Source: Zea mays
Lineage: Eukaryota > Streptophyta > Magnoliopsida > Poales > Poaceae
Reading direction: 5' to 3'
Assembly: GCF_902167145.1 (NCBI RefSeq)
Contig: NW_023366951.1
Span: 1-64,000 of the forward strand
DNA: 64,000 nt
Of this stretch, positions 24,622 to 35,729 are shown piece by piece. The notes below the pieces were generated by a model that had not been told where the DNA came from, made no database searches, and saw only the letters and a list, made by a program, of their open reading frames with translations. Positions within the stretch are counted from its first letter, which is position 1, and each line of letters opens with the position of its first letter. The translations under genes were made by a program, and so were the position numbers.

Positions 24622-27600
24622 ATGGATGACAATAGAAGAAGGGCGATGTATGATGGATTCAATAGCGTGACTCTAGGTCACTCAAAGGAATGGGTTAGGG
24701 TTGCAAAACAATTCGTGGATCTCGCATTTTCTGGTGGACCTCGTGTGGTGAAGTGTCCGTGTACCAAGTGTCGGAATTTTAAGTATGTGAGAAAGATCGA
24801 AGAACTGGAGCATCACCTTTGCAAGAATGGGTTTATGCCTAACTATCTTGTGTGGCGCTCACATGGAGAAGTAGAGCAGAATATCATAGAGTCAGAAAGA
24901 ATTGATGATGATGAGGATGATCGGATGGATGACTTGGTGGCTGATATTAGTAGAGAGTATCCAACATTGGCCTCAGAACAGGCTACACCAGATGAAGTGC
25001 AGGAGTTTTATAAGCTTCTTCACGCGTCAGAGGAAAAAGTGCATGAGGACACCACTGTGACCGTGTTGCAGGTGGTTACACGTCTTATGGCAATGAAGGC
25101 AAAGTATAACTTCTCGAATAATTGCTATAACGATATAATCAATCTGATTATTGATCTCATCCCATCGAACCATAAGATGCCAAAAGACTTATACCAGTCT
25201 AAAAAGATTGTGTCCGGTCTTGGGATGAAGTATAAGAAGATTGATGTGTGCGAAGATAATTGCATGTTGTTCTGGAAGGAATATGAAGCAGCCACCCATT
25301 GTCAGAAATGCGGTAAATCAAGATATGCGGAGGTACTAAAAGAGGATGGAGCTACTTTTGCTACAAAAGTGGCAGTTAAACAGCTTCGATATATGCCCAT
25401 CACTCCAAGGCTTAAACGTTTGTTTTTAACCCCAGAAACTGCGAAGCTAATGTTGTGGCATAAGGAAGGAGAACGTGAGATCCAAGACCCAGACATTATG
25501 ATGCATCCATCAGATGGTGATGCTTGGAAGGCTCTGGATTGTTTTGACCCAGAATTTGCAAGAGACGCTAGGAGTGTTCGTCTAGGCTTGTCCACTGATG
25601 GTTTCACTCCTTACGACAACAGTTCAACTTCATACTCTTGTTGGCCGGTTTTCATCATGCCCTACAACCCCCCTCCCAACAAATGCATGAAAGAAGGGTT
25701 CATATTTCTTGCCCTTATTATTCCAGGGCCTAAACATCCTGGAAAGAAGATCAATGTATTCATGCAACCATTGATTGAAGAGTTCAAAGAGCTATGGGTA
25801 GGGGTAAAGGCATATGATGGTCATCTAAAACGTGAATTTACCTTACGTGCTGCATATTTGTGGTCAATTCATGATTTGCCTGCATATGGTATTTGGTCTG
25901 GCTGGTGTGTCCACGGTCGACTGTGTTGTCCCATATGCATGGGGGACACACAAGCATATCGATTGGAGCATGGTAAAAAGGTCTCATTCTTTGATTGCCA
26001 TCGACGGTTTCTTCCATCCAATCACCTGTTTCGAAATGATACGAAGTCATTTAGAAGAGGCATAAAAGTTAAAGACGGTCCACCAAAACGTTTAATGGGT
26101 GAAGATATCATGATACAACATCGTGCGCTTCAAAGGGCTGCAGAAGGTCATGAGTTTGAAGGCTATGGTCAAGATCACAACTGGACTCATATATCTTTTC
26201 TCTGGGAACTTCCGTATGCGAAGGTATTGATTTTACCACACAACATAGATTTGATGCACCAAGAGCGCAATGTTGCTGAAAGCATCATAAGCATGTGTCT
26301 AAACATTAAAGGTAAAACAAAAGACAACATCAATGCCAGGAAAGATTTAGCTAATCTTTGCGACCGCCCTAGCCTTGAGGTCAAATTAAATCCTAATGGA
26401 AAGGAGAGGACACCACGAGCTCCATACTGTCTAAAGCCGGAAGAGCGAAAAGAAGTATTTCGATGGTTGAAAATGTTGAAGTTTCCAGACCGCTATGCAG
26501 CTAACATAAAACGTACTGTTAACCTCGACACTAATAAATTAAATGGCTTGAAGGCTCACGATTACCATATTTTGATGGAAAGACTTATGCCGGTAATGTT
26601 CCGTGGCTATTTGAAGCCTCCTCTGTGGAAGATGATTGATGAACTTAGTTACATATATAGACATATATGTGCTAAGCATATCTCAAAGAAATTGATGATT
26701 CAATTTGAGAAACAAATCGCGGTGCTTGTATGCAAGATGGAAAAAGTATTTCCGCCTGGATTTATGAATGTGATGCAACATTTGCTAGTGCACTTACCTT
26801 ATGAAGCATTGGTAGGAGGGCCAGTGCAGTTCCGATGGATGTATAGTCAAGAAAGAGAATTGAAAAAACTTAGAGCTACTGTGCGGAACAAAGCAAGGGT
26901 TGAGGGGTGTATCGCAGAGGCCTTTGCAGCTAAAGAGATCACAATCTTCTCAAGTCAGTATTTATCACACACTAACAACGTGAATGCTCAGTCAACACGG
27001 TATCATACTGAAGAAGAAGGTCCTTCGACCGACCTTAGTGTTTTTCTCTGGAAGGGGAAAGGGGTCGGGGCTTCTACTGCACATTATGTTGACATAAGAG
27101 AGCGTAATTTCACCATGCTCTACTTGTACACCAACATGGAGGAACTTGATCCATACTTTGAAATGTTTGATTCCATATATTTAGCTGGCCACAAACCTAC
27201 ACCAAAGGAACTGGATAATCTACGTATGAAAGGGATGAACGGAGGTCCATGTTTCGTTGAATGGTTCCACGAGCATGTAATTATCTCTTTATAATTTTCT
27301 TTTGTGTACTTAGTTTGCACATACGACTTGCTATTTACCTATATCTTTTTTCTGCTCTATGTAGTGTAAGAAACTTGACTCTCTAGTCTCGGATGATTTG
27401 CGACAGATATCACATGGTCAGTTGAAAGCAAGAAAATATAGCCGCTATGATATTAATGGATATCGTTTTCGAACATCAAAATTAGAAAAAAACCGCCCGC
27501 AGGCAGCCACGACAAACAGTGGAGTAGTAGCAACTGCCACAAATGCAGACGGAGGCACTCATGACTATTATGGTGTTCTTCAAGACATAACGGAGTACAC

Positions 27601-28117
27601 TCTTGGTGGGGCCAAAGAGTTCATGTTTGTGTTATTTGATTGTGAATGGTTTGATCCTCAACAAACGCGAGAGGATGAATTTGGAATTGTGGAGGTAAAG
27701 CATGAATCACGGTTTAAAGGCAGCGATTATAGCAATGTTGTGCTTGCACATCAAGCGCAACAGGTGTACTATCTAACATATCCTCATGAAAACTTGAAGT
27801 CTTGTTGGGTTGTATACAAAATTAATCCTGAAGTCCATCCGTTACGATATGATTATTACAACACAAATAACGAAGATGATGATTCTGTTAATATTTATCA
27901 AGAAGAAGGCGAACAGTCAGAAAATAGAGAATTTACTATATCTGAGGATTTAGGGCTCAATGAAGTAGCTAGTCTCGCCATAGATTTGATGGCAGAAGAA
28001 CCAGGTCCTTCTAGGGCAAGGACTCGTAGGTCACAGAGAATTCTTGAAAAACAACAAAGACTTGAAATAATTGAGCAGCGCGTTGCTGAAGCAGATTCTG
28101 ATGCCGATGATTTTTGA
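24622..28117 (+). CDS. TNPD/TNP2-type CACTA transposase
   Basis: Predicted catalytic transposase. Two coding exons, 24622-27276 and 27365-28117, join across an 88-bp intron (CAT-GTAATT to TATGTAG-TGT) to give 1135 residues. I chose the ATG at 24622 because a splice acceptor ends at 24619; the frame also opens at 24565. Residues 2-85 look like the transposase-associated domain, with cysteine motif CPCTKC at 45-50. About 280-520 is the Transposase_21 region, with LSTDGFTPY (Asp 326), SIHDLPAYG (Asp 418) and HGRLCCPIC; the aspartates are candidate catalytic residues. About 646-780 resembles DUF4218 and 954-1035 DUF4216, the latter beginning YYGVLQDITEYTLGG. The C-terminal tail is charged (RRSQRILEKQQRLEIIEQR). 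The domain order is normal for full-length members and no frameshift or stop was seen, so the gene appears intact. Nuclear DNA cutting and joining at the terminal repeats is the family role. Confidence 0.87.
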
Positions 28118-28192
28118 AAAGTATATATATTTAAATTCTTGTATATGCATTCCTATTTCAATACTAAAAGTATATATAATTAAATTCTTGTA

Positions 28193-31100
28193 ATGAAATT
28201 TGTGCAGATGATGAGGGTCATGGACAAGCTCAAAGGGAAGAAGCGCGGAGACCGTGGTGACTCCTCGAGGTCACGGTCGACTAGGGGTTCAGGTGGTGGG
28301 GATACATCCTCTATGTTGTTCCAGGTATTTAATTTGTTTTATTTTCTTTTCTTCTACGTATGTAATAGTATTATCACCTTATTTTCGAGTACTTGATATA
28401 TCTCATTGTTGATTATGTGTGTAGGGCTCTACAGCGTCAAGGCAACGACTAGAGCAGCTCCTTGGTTGCATGGAGGAGCAGGGGCGCGAAGTGGCAAGCC
28501 ATAGTGCACCTGGGCAAGAGCGCGAGGTGGCAGGCCATAGTGCACCTAGACAAGAGCGCGAGGTGGCAGGCCACAATGCACTTGAGCCGGAGCGTGAGGC
28601 GATAGGCTCAAGTGGACCTATGCTAGAGCAGGACCACAATGCATTTGAGCAAGCGCGCGATGATGATGACTATGAGCAGGACCATAATACACCTAGGCAG
28701 GAGGACGAGCTGGCACGCCAAGGTTCACCGATGCGTGATGATGATGACTATGGGGAGGACTACGATGGAGAGGCCGATGGAGAGGCCGATGACGAGGTTG
28801 TTACAACGACACATGCAACGAACTTCAGGTAATTTTTTTGACGATGAGTTCTATTTTTTGTTGGATTGATATTATTACCAGTGCACAATTTACAATTTTG
28901 TAGGTTTCGGCGGTCCCTTAGAGTTCCAGCGACACAACCCTTGGACCAACGTAGGGTCATAAACCCTGCAGGAGAGAGGAGCTGGGTGGAGGTGGCATGG
29001 AGTGGCAAAGGTCACCGGACACCAGTTAACACAGTGCTGGGATCTATAGCTCGTTTTCACTATCCAGGGGTGGTACAATTCAACGGGGCAGAGATAGGGG
29101 CGTATCACTGGGCTCACTGGGGCCTCAAACCATATGGACCCGACCGTACTCACCAAGACGCAGTGTGGTCATCGTTTTGGGTGAGTTTATTATGTCTTTT
29201 AAATTTACTTATCGTGGGCGTCTATAAATGAATTTAATGGCTTCTTCATTTTGCAGGAACAATTTAGATTGGACGAAACAGCGAACGAAGAACATGCAAA
29301 ACGTGTATTCCACAATGCTGCTAGAAAAGTTATAAATGGTTCAATGTCAGATGCACGGGTCAAAGCTGTTACCGTGTACTTCAAGAAAGTGAAGGGTCAA
29401 AGAATGACCAACAAGCAGGCATGTGAAATCCACTTGACAGCTGAGGAGTACAAACAAAGTGAAGTGGACTGGCTCACTGCTCATCCTGAAGCTTGGGTCA
29501 AGCTCTGCGAGTACTGGGCCTCAGATGAGTACAAAGTGATTTCAGATAGAAATCGTTTGAACCGGAAGAGCAAACCGGGCCTCCATCGATTTGGAGCAGA
29601 TGGATTTATTGGGAAATCACAACGAATGGTATGACGAGCTAAGTAACATTTAGTCTTTTTCCCTCAGACAAATTTGTATATTTTATTATGTCTCTTACTG
29701 CAGGAGGCTCGTGATGGTGTTGAACCCCGATTCATTGACGTGTACATGGAGGGACACCGGGGTCCAGATCCAGAGCATCCAGAGGTTTTATGTGACGATA
29801 GCGCGACAGAGAAGCTGGTAGGTGTAAATAATAACTATCTATTCTTAATTAACTTGTGACTCATTTATAATTAACATAAAGTGTTTTGTAGACTCGTTAT
29901 GCCGAGGAGGTTAGGAGGAAAGCAGGAGACGATGATCTAGATTGGAGGGAGGCACCTTTCGATCCGGATGCAGCATATGTTGCTGGTGGTGGGCTACCAC
30001 ATGGGAGGTATGATAAGATCAAAGTTGTGATATATAAAAACTATTGGTTATTAACTTGTGATGTTTCTAGGTTGGGGATCGGTGATGGGGTTGTGAGTCG
30101 CGATAGCTTTGGTCGTCGGTCTGTTTCCTCGGTGGGGAGTAGATCTCGAACTTCAACTTCAAGGGAATCAGAGCTTGATGAGCAACTAAGACAACAACAA
30201 CAACAAGTTCAACAACTATCTCAACAAGTTCAGATGATGCAGGGAATGCTGATGCAGGTAATAATTTTAGTAATCCGCTCAGAATCTGCCCAATCTCAGA
30301 ATCTGCCCATATTTTTTTTATCTAACTCGGTCTGAGCCTTAGACAGCCCAAAATCGGTCTGGTCAATTGTTGAGTGATTTCTGCATTTATTAGGAGGTTG
30401 TCACAGTCTGATTTGTAGCTCACGTTGACTATATTAGAAGAGGAAAAACCAGAAATTAAAAGGCTAAGGCATTCCATACACCAAAAGGCTTTAATTTTGC
30501 TATTATAGTTTCAGATTCAAACTAAATTGAGACTAATTACTAGGCATTCCAGGAAAAAGGATGTGAGAAGTAGCAGGTATGTGAAAGCTGATCTGCTTTA
30601 CTATCCCAACTTCTAACTCTAACTCACTACTTAGATAATCATTAGAATTCAGCTTTGTAAGTCTGCTCGAGAAATGAGTACATGAAATTTCTGATTGGAT
30701 CAGACACAAAATAGGTTAAAAATTCAGTGGAATAATCTAAAGATGCCCACATTGAAAACACAAGTACATGGTGGGTTGAACATGCTCTTTTGTAACCAGT
30801 CCAGCAGTTGCCCATTTTTGCCCATGGTCTAATGACAAGCACCCACTGCAACCAGCATTGCCCATGGTCTAATGAGCAAATTTAGATAAAATTCCATTGT
30901 ACAGTCCACATTAGACAGTCCACATTAGACTGCAACCAGCATTGCCCATGGAGCAGTTCTTGGAGCAGTTCTGCAGGAAGCAGTTCTTGCCCATTAGACT
31001 GCAACCAACATAAACCTGATACCCAAGCACACAGATGACACCACGTCCTTGGAGCAGTTCTGCAGGGACACAGTGGCAACCATCTGTCACTACCATGGGG

Positions 31101-33251
31101 GATGCCACATGTGTCTAACCAAATTGAATTGTAGTACCTCCTTCACTGTTTCACTGGGATGTAAATCGACAGCCCGCATTTAGATGGGCATGCCAGTACA
31201 TATGAATTTCGAGGGGCTTTTCTGGACAGAAATTCCAGCCCACAAACAGATCCCAATGGACAACACACGGCCGCCATGCTTCTCCACCCGAGTCGTTCGC
31301 TTGGGCCGAACAAAAAGACTGGTTGAAGTGGCTCAAATTCAATGATCAATGCACATCAACCTTAAATCACGATCATTCATCTATCCTAAATTCGAGTGAG
31401 GATATTCTTTGAGGAAAACAGAGAAGAGTGCAGTTGGAGTGTTCTTTGCAAATTATAAGGAGGAAATGTGGAAAGGAGGTGTTTGGGACTAGTACTGCTC
31501 CACCCCAGGTTTTGGGTCTTCACTCCATAATTTAGCTGCCAAACACTCTAAACTCAAGCAACTCTGCTCTAAAAAAACGTCGAGTGAGAGTGACTCCAAC
31601 ATTTTGGTGGAGCAGCTAAAGGGATGTTCTAGAAAACAATTTTTTAGATGTAAACGTCAAACGTGGGGTTCGAGATTAATTACCCGCTAATGTCACTCGT
31701 TATAGAGAAATAATGTTTCATATCCATCGGTTGACAGTTCCCTATAGTTTAAGTCATATTCTCTATAGTGCTTTCAGTTATATTCCATATAGTTTCAGTT
31801 ACCTTATGAGCTGAGCTTTGCTGAATTTCAGTCATATTCTCTTGCTTTCCCATTCTTAGTGGTGAATATAGACATTAGACTCATTAGATACATAATCAGT
31901 ATAAAAAAGACATCTACTGCAAAAAGAACTCCCTTTTATAAGTCACACGAGGTACCTGAAAACTAGCAATATTCTGCAGAGAAAATTCCTGGGTTCTATC
32001 ATTTTGTTCCAAATGAGACGTCTTAGTATTAACTGGCACTTGCTCGGATTGATTTTCTTGGCTAAAAGTGTTAGGATACTGAAAAGAGCCAGAAGCAGCA
32101 GCATCCTCACAACTGATTGCCTTGAAGCAGTTAGGCAGTTGTCCAACCCGGCCATGCTCCAATGTGAGAATCAACCATTACATCACCAGGGCAGCCATAC
32201 GAGTCTTTCATTTTCTTAACAAGTGACATGCAATAAGCTTGTACCTGAAGAGTAAATCAGACAAAATATGCAGCACGCATAAATATTGAATAGGGTAGTT
32301 ATGCTACAATCCAGTTATGCAGACATGTTAATTCAGTTTTCCCTAGACAAATATAACTAGCTTGCCTTCAACACAACTTTATGCAGACATGTTAATTCAG
32401 TTTTCTTATGTCCTATTGTATTTGCAGATGTACAGTGCTCAGATGGGATCTCAAATGGGACCCCAGTTCACCCGTCCGTCACAATCTGGACAGACTCCAA
32501 ACACCAATGAAACACAGGTATAGTTTTGTAGTATATTTACTTTCATTTACAATTATAATCATATGCATCGTTTTATTTGGTTATAGGGTTCTGAGACCGG
32601 ACAAGGAAACCCACAGATGGACTTACAGTGGTCGATGCCCCCTAGAGGACAGATTCTTCCTCCTCCACAACCAGGTATGGGATATTGGCCGCCAGCACCA
32701 TGGGGATATCCTACACATCCAATGGGGCCTTGGGGACGGCCCCCATGGCCAACACAGCCACTTCCATCACCAGCGGTACGTTCCTGAATGTAATGCTGGG
32801 ATCTAGTTTTAGTTGGCATTTATTTTAGTTAGCCTTTTATTTTGGGTTACTAAAGCTGATTGGATTATATTCGTTCAGGTGGTTGATGCTTGAAGTATTC
32901 TCAAAGCACAACATATATATTCATATTTTGTAGGTAGCATAGCTGTCTGTTGTCTGGCATATAAGCATAATTTACCACGTGGCTGATTGGGTGATGCGTC
33001 TTGAAATGAAGTTTGTTTTCACTCTCATGTTCTTGTTCATGCACAAATATGGAAGCCACATTTTGTGTTTATCATGTTTTCCTTTATCTTTGTGTACATG
33101 TGATTTAATGCCAGTTGTGTATTTATGAGAATTTTGGTTTATTTTGTAGGATTCCGGCTCTCATCAAGTGACTCCGCCCCCTCACGTTGACTTTGCGGAC
33201 AGATGTCTCAATTCTAGTGGTGGAGCTACGAACAACAATCTGATGTCCTGA
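28193..33251 (+). CDS. TNPA-like second gene with Transposase_24-type domain
   Basis: Ten exons with GT-AG borders join without a frame break: 28208-28324, 28425-28828, 28904-29180, 29257-29628, 29704-29817, 29892-30007, 30071-30257, 32428-32517, 32587-32775 and 33150-33251, giving 655 codons from ATG 28208. An in-frame ATG at 28193 is an alternative, but TTTGTGCAG just before 28208 looks like an acceptor, so an upstream exon is possible. Residues 1-39 are basic and Ser/Gly-rich. Exon 2 has about four 12-13-residue repeats of the EREVAGHSAP type and an acidic tail. Exons 3-4 (about 174-390) resemble the plant Ptta/En/Spm transposase domain, including LCEYWASDEY followed by a basic stretch. 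Exon 7 is Gln-rich and probably coiled coil, and exon 9 is rich in Pro, Gln and Trp. By analogy with TNPA it would bind the subterminal repeats. The exon model is by eye. Confidence 0.72.
30845..31085. repeat. short direct repeats in intron 7
   Basis: A 23-bp sequence containing GCAACCAGCATTGCCCATGG occurs at 30845-30867 and 30929-30951, with a partial third copy near 30992. CAGTCCACATTAGA is doubled at 30902 and 30916, and GGAGCAGTTCT recurs near 30950, 30962 and 31050. The pattern suggests small local duplications. No function was identified. Confidence 0.75.
31143..31349 (-). pseudogene. antisense open stretch, possible captured fragment
   Basis: Two overlapping minus-strand frames of more than 60 codons are open here, with GC content above that of the surrounding intron. 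The peptides are not recognisable. The stretch lies on the same strand as the exon-like sequence at 31956-32244 and downstream of it, so both could come from one captured gene. This is weak evidence on its own. Confidence 0.2.
31495..31615. repeat. small inverted-repeat structure in intron 7, possible MITE remnant
   Basis: CTGCTCCACC at 31495-31504 is inverted as GGTGGAGCAG at 31606-31615, and the flanks (GTGTTTGGGACTAG on the left, CAGCTAAAGGGATGTTCT on the right) resemble ends of short grass inverted-repeat elements. An internal GCTGCCAAACACTC is also partly inverted to GAGGTGTTTGG at 31476. I saw no clear target duplication. Confidence 0.35.
31956..32244 (-). pseudogene. antisense exon-like fragment, possible captured host gene piece
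   Basis: Read on the minus strand, a CTCTTCAG acceptor precedes 32244 and a CAG-GTACC donor follows 31956, bounding a 289-bp exon-like sequence. Its first part reads VQAYCMSLVKKMKDSYGCPG. After about one base of frame shift near 32178 it continues as a protein-like frame rich in S, Q, N and E (for example YPNTFSQENQSEQVPVNTK). The split frame suggests a decayed copy. CACTA elements of grasses often carry host gene pieces. I do not recognise the source gene, and a chance arrangement is possible. Confidence 0.4.
32316..32404 (+). repeat. 25-bp direct repeat before exon 8
   Basis: A 25-bp sequence containing ATGCAGACATGTTAATTCAG occurs at 32316-32340 and 32380-32404 (64-bp period). The second copy runs into the pyrimidine-rich acceptor region of exon 8, so the duplication may have created or moved branch-point sequence. 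That effect is inference. Confidence 0.75.
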
Positions 33252-33530
33252 TCGAGAGCGATGGAGCTAATGTTTGAACTTGTTGTTTGAACTTGTGTGT
33301 TTGAACTTGTGAACTATGGATGTGAACCTGTGTGAATTTGTGAACTTATGTATTTGGACTTAATTATGTGAATTTGCGAACTTATATATTTGGACTTATG
33401 TGAATTTGTGATATGAACATATATCAATGTGTTTGAAATCTGTATTGTATGTGATATATTGTGTTGCATGTGATATTATGAGTGTCTAATTTTACATTTC
33501 TGTATTTTTTATTTTTTTTCTGGAAAGGGT
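33252..33530 (+). other. 3' untranslated and AT-rich tail of the TNPA-like gene
   Basis: After the TGA at 33249-33251 comes a run of short degenerate repeats of the GAACTTGTGTGTTTGAACTTG type (about 33275-33420) and then T-rich sequence up to the right subterminal region. No open frame or second gene is present. The transcript end probably lies here, but no single poly(A) signal is decisive. Confidence 0.55.
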
Positions 33531-33942
33531 TAAGAACGTGGGTACCCACGTTCTTAAGGTTAAGAACGTGGGTACCGTCGAACTTAGTGGGCAGCCCTCA
33601 CCGACCCAGGCACGACCAATAAGTTCGACGGCCACGTGGCCCCGTCGAACTTAAGGTTAAGAACGTGGGTGCCGTCGAACTTATGGTGACAAATTCGACG
33701 GGCCCCGTCGAACTTAAAAACCCACGTTCTTAACCTTAAGTTCGACGGTACCCACGTTCTTAACCTTAAGTTCGACGGTACCCACGTTCTTAACCTTAAG
33801 AACGTGGGGGCCGTCGAACTTACTTCTTTAAGTTCGTCCAAAAATCGGCGTCGGCTATGTTCGTGGGTAAACCCACGTTCTTATGGTAAGTTCGACGGCC
33901 TATTACATTAAGTTCGACGGTTTTTCACCCACGTTCTTTAAC
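33531..33942. promoter_or_regulatory. right subterminal repeat region
   Basis: It contains the same motif family as the left end, at higher number and mostly as AAGTTCGACGG and AAGAACGTGGG in both orientations, with a perfect 26-bp palindrome at 33531-33556. Two near-identical stretches (about 33720-33790) repeat the unit CCCACGTTCTTAACCTTAAG. It is longer than the left subterminal region, as is common in CACTA elements. Confidence 0.8.
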
Positions 33943-33957
33943 CAGTTTCTTGTAGTG
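33943..33957 (-). repeat. right terminal inverted repeat of the CACTA element
   Basis: CAGTTTCTTGTAGTG is the perfect 15-bp inverted partner of the left end. Confidence 0.95.
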
Positions 33958-33960
33958 AGA
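33958..33960. repeat. target site duplication AGA (right)
   Basis: This second copy of the 3-bp duplication directly follows the terminal GTAGTG and is continued by TCACATTCTTGG of the split monomer. Confidence 0.95.
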
Positions 33961-35558
33961 TCACATTCTTGGATTTCTGGTGGAGACCATTTCTTGGTCA
34001 AAAATCCGTAGGTCTTAGCCTCTAGTATTATTGAAAATGGTCTCTCATGGCTATTTTCATAAAAATTGGGGGTTGTGTGGCCATTGATCATCGACCAGAG
34101 GCTCGTACACCTCACCCCACATATGTTTCCTTGCCATAGATCACATTCTTGGATTTCTGGTGGAGACCATTTCTTGGTCAAAAATCCGTAGGTGTTAGCC
34201 TTCGATATTATTGAAAATGGTCGTTCATGGCTATTTTCGACAAAAATGGGGGTTGTGTGGCCATTGATCATCGACCAGAGGCTCATACACCTCACCCCAC
34301 ATATGTTTCCTTGCCATAGATCACATTCTTGGATTTCTGGTGGAGACCATTTCTTGGTAAAAAATCCGTAGGTCTTAGCCTCTAATATTATTGAAAATGG
34401 TCCCTCATGGCTATTTTCATAAAAAAATGGGGGTTGTGTGGCCATTTATCATCGACTAGAGGCTCATAAATCTCACCCCACATATGTTTCCTTGCCATAG
34501 ATCACATTCTTGGATTTCTGGTGGAGACCATTTCTTGGTCAAAAATCCGTAGGTGTTAGCCTTCGGTATTATTGAAAATGGTCGTTCATGGCTATTTTCG
34601 ACAAAAATGGGGGTTGTGTGGCCATTGATCATCGACTAGACGCTCATACACCTCACCCCACATATGTTTCCTTGCCATAGATCACATTCTTGGATTTCTG
34701 GTGGAGACCATTTCTTGGTCTAAAATCCGTAGGTGTTAGCCTCTAGTATTATTGAAAATGGTCGCTCATGGCTATTTTCAAGGTCGCTCATGGCTATTTT
34801 CATAAAAATGGGGGTTGTGTAACCATTTATCATCGACTAGAGGCTCATAAACCTCACCCCACATATGTTTCCTTGCCATAGATTACATTCTTGGATTTCT
34901 GGTGGAAACCATTTCTTGGTTAAAAACTCGTACGTGTTAGCCTTCGGTATTATTGAAAATGGTCATTCATGGCTATTTTCGGCAAAATGGGGGTTGTGTG
35001 GCCATTGATCGTCGACCAGAGGCTCATACACCTCACCCCACATATGTTTCCTTGTCGTAGATCACATTCTTGGATTTCTGGTGGAGACCATTTCTTGGTC
35101 AAAAATCCGTAGGTGTTAGCCTTCGATATTATTGAAAATGGTCGTTCATGGCTATTTTCGACAAAAATGGGGGTTGTGTGGCCATTGATCATCGACCATA
35201 GGCTCATACACCTCACCCCACATATGTTTCCTTGCCATAGATCACATTCTTGGATTTCTGGTGGAGACCATTTCTTGGTCAAAAATCCGTAGGTGTTAGC
35301 CTTCGGTATTATTGTAAATGGTCATTCATGGCTATTTTCGACAAAAATGGGGGTTGTGTGGCCATTGATCATCGACGAGAGGCTCATACACCTCACCCCA
35401 CATATGTTTCCTTGCCATAGATCACATTCTTGGATTTCTGGTGGAGACCATTTCTTGGTCAAAAATCCGTAGGTCTTAGCCTCTAGTATTATTGAAAATG
35501 GTCGCTCATGGCTATTTTCATAAAAAATGGGGGTTGTGTGGCCATTGATCATCGACCA
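33958..35558 (-). repeat. knob180 satellite array, block 4 (right inner arm, right of CACTA)
   Basis: This is the remainder of the interrupted minus-strand array, about nine monomers. It begins with AGATCACATTC, the continuation of the monomer split by the transposon. It carries a private GGTCTCTCATGG variant near 34039 whose reverse complement (CCATGAGAGACC) is found near 9334 in the left inner arm, which confirms the mirror relation. It ends at the strand-switch 35558/35559. Confidence 0.93.
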
Positions 35559-35569
35559 AGCCATGAACG
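35549..35569. other. strand-switch junction C, mirror copy of junction A
   Basis: The sequence ATCATCGACCA ends at 35558 and AGCCATGAACG starts at 35559. This is the exact reverse complement of the join at 7831/7832, including the same two truncation points and neighbouring monomer variants (AAAATACC-type on one side, a long-A TTTTTTATG type on the other). Confidence 0.92.
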
Positions 35570-35729
35570 ACCATTTTCAAAAATACCAAAGGCTAACACG
35601 TACGGATTTTTGACCAAGAAATGGTCTCCACCAGAAATCCAAGAATGTGATCTGTGGCAAGGAAACATATGTGAGGTGAGGTTTATGAACCTCTAGTCGA
35701 TGAAAATGGCCACACAACCCCCATTTTTT

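Larger units (their letters stand above)
30258..32427 (+). other. 2.17-kb intron 7 of the TNPA-like gene
   Basis: Donor CAG-GTAATA at 30258 and acceptor TTTGCAG ending at 32427 leave the reading phase intact. The intron is far larger than the others (76 to a few hundred bp). It contains local direct repeats, a small inverted-repeat structure and antisense exon-like sequence, suggesting it grew by secondary insertions or gene capture. No complete gene was seen in it. Confidence 0.65.
22662..33957 (+). mobile_element. CACTA (En/Spm-type) DNA transposon, complete
   Basis: The 11,296-bp element begins CACTACAAGAAACTG and ends with its exact reverse complement. It is flanked by a 3-bp AGA duplication, as is standard for the CACTA superfamily. 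In order it has a subterminal repeat region, a GC-rich leader, a long leader intron, a two-exon TNPD/TNP2-type transposase gene, a ten-exon TNPA-like gene and a second subterminal region. Both genes read left to right and neither shows an internal stop in the exon models, so the element could be autonomous. It interrupts one knob monomer cleanly. I do not assign a named maize family. Expression and activity cannot be judged from sequence. Confidence 0.95.

Noticed and set aside
25302..27320. Antisense and alternative-frame ORFs inside the transposase gene
   Set aside because: They are shadows of the long plus-strand frame, which has recognisable domain motifs along its length.
32879..32893. 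Alternative short last exon of the TNPA-like gene (acceptor TTCAG at 32878, stop at 32893)
   Set aside because: The acceptor at 33149 gives a longer, in-phase 33-residue ending. The short form is possible as an alternative splice but has no extra support.
22662..33957. LTR retrotransposon or Mutator/hAT element
   Set aside because: There are no long terminal repeats, primer-binding site or reverse transcriptase. The CACTA ends, 3-bp duplication and TNP2-type protein fit only the CACTA superfamily.
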